Under the pieces are notes generated by a model. The model was not told the origin of the DNA and did not search any database. It saw nothing but the letters and a program-made list of their open reading frames with translations. The translations under genes were made by a program, and so were the position numbers. This document shows, in pieces, positions 17,801-19,873 of a DNA stretch of 19,873 nt. Numbering within the stretch: position 1 is the first letter of the stretch; every line of letters begins with the position of its first letter. The stretch comes from Tieghemiomyces parasiticus (taxonomy: Eukaryota; Kickxellomycota; Dimargaritomycetes; Dimargaritales; Dimargaritaceae): positions 1-19,873 of the forward strand of contig JANBPT010000890.1 in the NCBI GenBank assembly GCA_027575765.1, in the 5' to 3' direction.

Positions 17801-19329
17801 TCTGGTTTCCGGATTTCGTTACGGCAGTGGATGTACTGGAGGAGACTTGCCAGCGCTGCGTTGGGTCACCCCGTCTCCTTGAACTTTCGTATCGACCGGG
17901 AAGTTTCCCCATCGGTTATCCCTCGCCAGTAAGTATCGGTTTGGATGCCATTCAACTCGGTTTTGGTGTGTTCAAATGACTGGAGAGCGCTCGGTATATA
18001 TATTCAGACTCGCCGTATTGACCTTGCCAATGTACCAATTTTTCTCATATGTCTATATTACTCTTAGTACCGCGGCTGCTTGGGCGGGTGCGATGAAACG
18101 TTGACGGAGCTGTTCAACGTCCGCCGTCCGAGTGGCACGGCCACCTCCACGGTTGGGCCTCAATCTAGGGTATCAACTGCCACTGCTGGCCAGCCCCTCC
18201 GTCGTTACCCAAGCGGCCAGCTGCTACGGCCTACGACCCCCTCAGCAGATTTTAACGGCTCTTTGTCTCGCAACGAGTCTTCCTCCAGCTTCGGCAACCC
18301 CGGCACGGCCTACTCCACCCTAACCGTGCCCGCCAATGGCGGTGGTGGCGGAATCAACCAGCCCGACCCTTCTGTCCAGTGCCTCTGCGGCACGCCCGCC
18401 GTGATGCGGGTGACGCGTAAGGACGGGCCCAACAAAGACCGCACTTTTTATATTTGTGCCAACCCGCGTGAATCCCAGTGTGATTTTTTCCAGTGGTCTG
18501 ACGCTGCCGAGTTCTCTTCTGCAATGGGCGCCGCCGCCGCCGCCAATACCAATGCCACCCACCACCGTAACTCGACAGCGTTGCTTCCATCGACCCAGGT
18601 CTTAAACGGTTTCCACCAACATCTTCAGGCCAGTTCTACCTCTGATTCCGCCCGTATTCAGTGCCGCTGTAACCTCCTAGCCGTTTCCGCCGTCGCCCAA
18701 AGTGCCGGCCCCAACCAAGGGCGGACCTACTTCAAGTGTAGCAAGTCATACCAGGCCTGTCAGTTTTTCCAGTGGGGTGACGAGCCGAGCGGCAGTAATA
18801 GTGTTGGTTTTGGTGGGGGTGGGGGTGGGAACGAGGACGACTACGAGCACAAGTACGATTCGATGGGACGCTACGCCGGTAGCGCCCGGAAGTCTACTTG
18901 TTCAACAGCGGGCAAATCAGGTGGATCCGGCGACTGGATGGCCTCTGCCACGTGTTATATTTGCGACCAGGTAAGAACGATCAGGGTGAATGATGACTAT
19001 GTTGTATAACCGAAGACAGTTACCTCACGTATATACACAAACGCACACACACACACACTCTCTCTCTCTCTCTGTCTCTCTCTTTCTATTTTGCTTAACA
19101 CTTTTACTCACATTTTTGATCTCACCACCCTTCTATTCTAACCATGCAGACGGGCCACATTGCAAGTAGCTGTCCACAAAAGGACAAGCGCACGAATGGC
19201 GGGACCAGAGCTCATAGTGGAGGGTCTAGCAGCAGAGGGACTCGCCGGAGCACGTCGACACGGTCCACCAGCGGGATCAAGGCCGCCCGGGGCGCCGGCG
19301 GACCACGTAAGAGTCGGAAAACCAAGTAA
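14803..19329 (+). CDS. TOP3: DNA topoisomerase III (type IA), TOP3-alpha class with GRF and CCHC zinc fingers
   Basis: Eight exons: 14803..15828, 16054..16411, 16597..16788, 16976..17325, 17494..17578, 17768..17928, 18068..18970 and 19150..19329; 1084 residues. Every junction restores family sequence in frame. The enzyme cuts and passes single DNA strands and, with a RecQ helicase and RMI1, dissolves double Holliday junctions in the nucleus. The TOPRIM domain starts at the N-terminus (ILIVAEKPSQA) with the acidic triad D115, D117, E119. The catalytic tyrosine is Y355 in GFLSYPRTET. HGIGTDATIPQHI spans the exon 3–4 junction. The C-terminal part holds two C4 zinc fingers (C651/C654/C672/C678 and C698/C701/C728/C732), two GRF fingers (about 829–868 and 923–962), and a CCHC knuckle (C1020, C1023, H1028, C1033) split by the last intron. 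The tail is rich in G, S and basic residues, ending PRKSRKTK, a plausible nuclear signal. Gene duplication or TOP3-beta is less likely given the GRF fingers. Confidence 0.97.
16005..16027 (+). repeat. CT microsatellite in topoisomerase III intron 1
   Basis: About eleven CT units, preceded by a longer CCT-rich tract, ending roughly 27 bases before the acceptor of the first intron. It may serve as the polypyrimidine tract. Confidence 0.88.
16884..16895 (+). repeat. Poly-C run in topoisomerase III intron 3
   Basis: Twelve consecutive C residues, flanked by TTT and T-CCCC, within the intron 16789..16975. A site prone to length error in sequencing and replication. Confidence 0.85.
19044..19083 (+). 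repeat. Compound CA/CT microsatellite in topoisomerase III intron 7
   Basis: A CA tract (19044–19058) passes directly into CT repeats broken by one G at 19074. It lies within the last intron (18971..19149), about 65 bases before the acceptor, and is the second such tract in an intron of this gene. Confidence 0.88.
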
Positions 19330-19873
19330 AATATAGGCTCTAGACCCCTGCAGTTTACTTAGATCTGTATGTCAAACCTCTAGATCTAGAGTATAAGGTC
19401 AGACCAATTTTCAGTCTATACTGCCTAGGTCTACCATGTAATAATGAACTTTCGGTAACAGTGTGGTAGCTCTAAAGGGAAGAGTCACTACGTGAGGTGA
19501 CTTTAGAGCCAGGGGAGGTTTAATAGTGATGCAGCCGAAGGAGGGGGGAGGTGAACGCGTAAATTATGAGATATCAAAATTAACAAGGACATGGCTCGGC
19601 CGACGGCCTAACGTGGATGGGGGTGGGAATTCAATATCGCTATAAGGAGAAGGACTAGCAGTAAAACCACCTGAGATGTAGATAAATGAAACACGCTGGA
19701 ATTATGCAATTACTTGTCAAAGGTAATATTTCTAACCACCACAGGTCTTCGAAATGTCTACATTTTCACGCAGGGCAATGGAGCGGGGAGGGTGTAGTTC
19801 GTTTCATTTGTCTGGAAATATGTAGTTTAGGCGGGTGACTGGCCCTCCTCGCTGATGGGGAAAATAGGAGGGG
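19330..19873. other. 3' flank of topoisomerase III, no gene recognised
   Basis: About 540 AT-richer bases to the window edge. They hold a 14-base perfect palindrome built on TAGATCTA (19378–19391) and a strong hairpin at 19469–19509. A short minus-strand opening at the right edge (ending ISEEGQSPA before a stop) might be the C-terminus of an off-window gene, but it is too short to support. Confidence 0.5.
19469..19509. repeat. Interrupted inverted repeat / hairpin downstream of topoisomerase III
   Basis: The outer arms GCTCTAAA (19469–19476) and TTTAGAGC (19502–19509) pair over 8 bp; the inner arms GTCAC (19484–19488) and GTGAC (19497–19501) pair over 5 bp around an 8-base loop, with a bulge of about seven bases on the 5' side only. 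It begins 140 bases after the stop codon, so it may lie in the 3' UTR. Confidence 0.75.

Noticed and set aside
1..19873. tRNA, rRNA, spliceosomal RNA, CRISPR or transposase genes
   Set aside because: Reading for B-box-like sequence, snRNA signature sequences, regularly spaced repeats and transposase motifs found nothing convincing; a tRNAscan or Infernal run would be decisive.

Overview
This is a nuclear fungal window with seven protein-coding genes, six complete and one cut by the left edge. The gene models rest on GT–AG introns of roughly 135–390 bases (donors mostly GTAAGT or close variants, acceptors CAG or TAG), the standard genetic code, and protein families typical of fungi. Moderately GC-rich coding sequence, introns in every complete gene except one, and a NoxA/B-type NADPH oxidase fit an early-diverging filamentous fungus, possibly of the Zoopagomycota/Kickxellomycotina. 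That placement is inference; the sequence alone does not fix it.

Layout from left to right. (1) On the minus strand, the first coding exon of translation release factor eRF1 (122..46), with the rest of the gene off the edge. (2) Divergent from it, a two-exon TFIIB-family factor that looks like the RNA polymerase III factor BRF (818..2850). (3) About 1 kb without a recognisable gene. (4) On the minus strand, the GINS replication subunit SLD5 in three exons (4893..3841); its last two exons are short and were placed from splice signals and family motifs. (5) Divergent from it, an intronless gp91phox-type NADPH oxidase (6106..7761). (6) About 3.4 kb with no gene I can support. (7) A two-exon arginase (11519..12855) behind a TATA-like box and a long pyrimidine-rich leader. 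(8) A three-exon unrecognised coiled-coil protein of about 163 residues (13438..14214). (9) An eight-exon DNA topoisomerase III (14803..19329) with an elaborate zinc-finger tail. (10) A 3' flank with a notable hairpin.

The genes do not form a pathway cluster. They cover translation termination, transcription initiation, replication (CMG/GINS), redox signalling, arginine catabolism and recombination-intermediate resolution, and look like an ordinary eukaryotic neighbourhood. I saw no transposon, tRNA, rRNA, CRISPR array or virus-like gene. The points most worth a second look are the divergent BRF-like protein (acidic insertion in its second cyclin fold, and an apparent C-terminal stub of the BRF1 TBP-binding domain), the zinc array of the topoisomerase with its CCHC knuckle split by an intron, the shared ATG-free pyrimidine-rich leaders, the long gene-free stretch, the unrecognised coiled-coil gene, and the hairpin after the topoisomerase gene.
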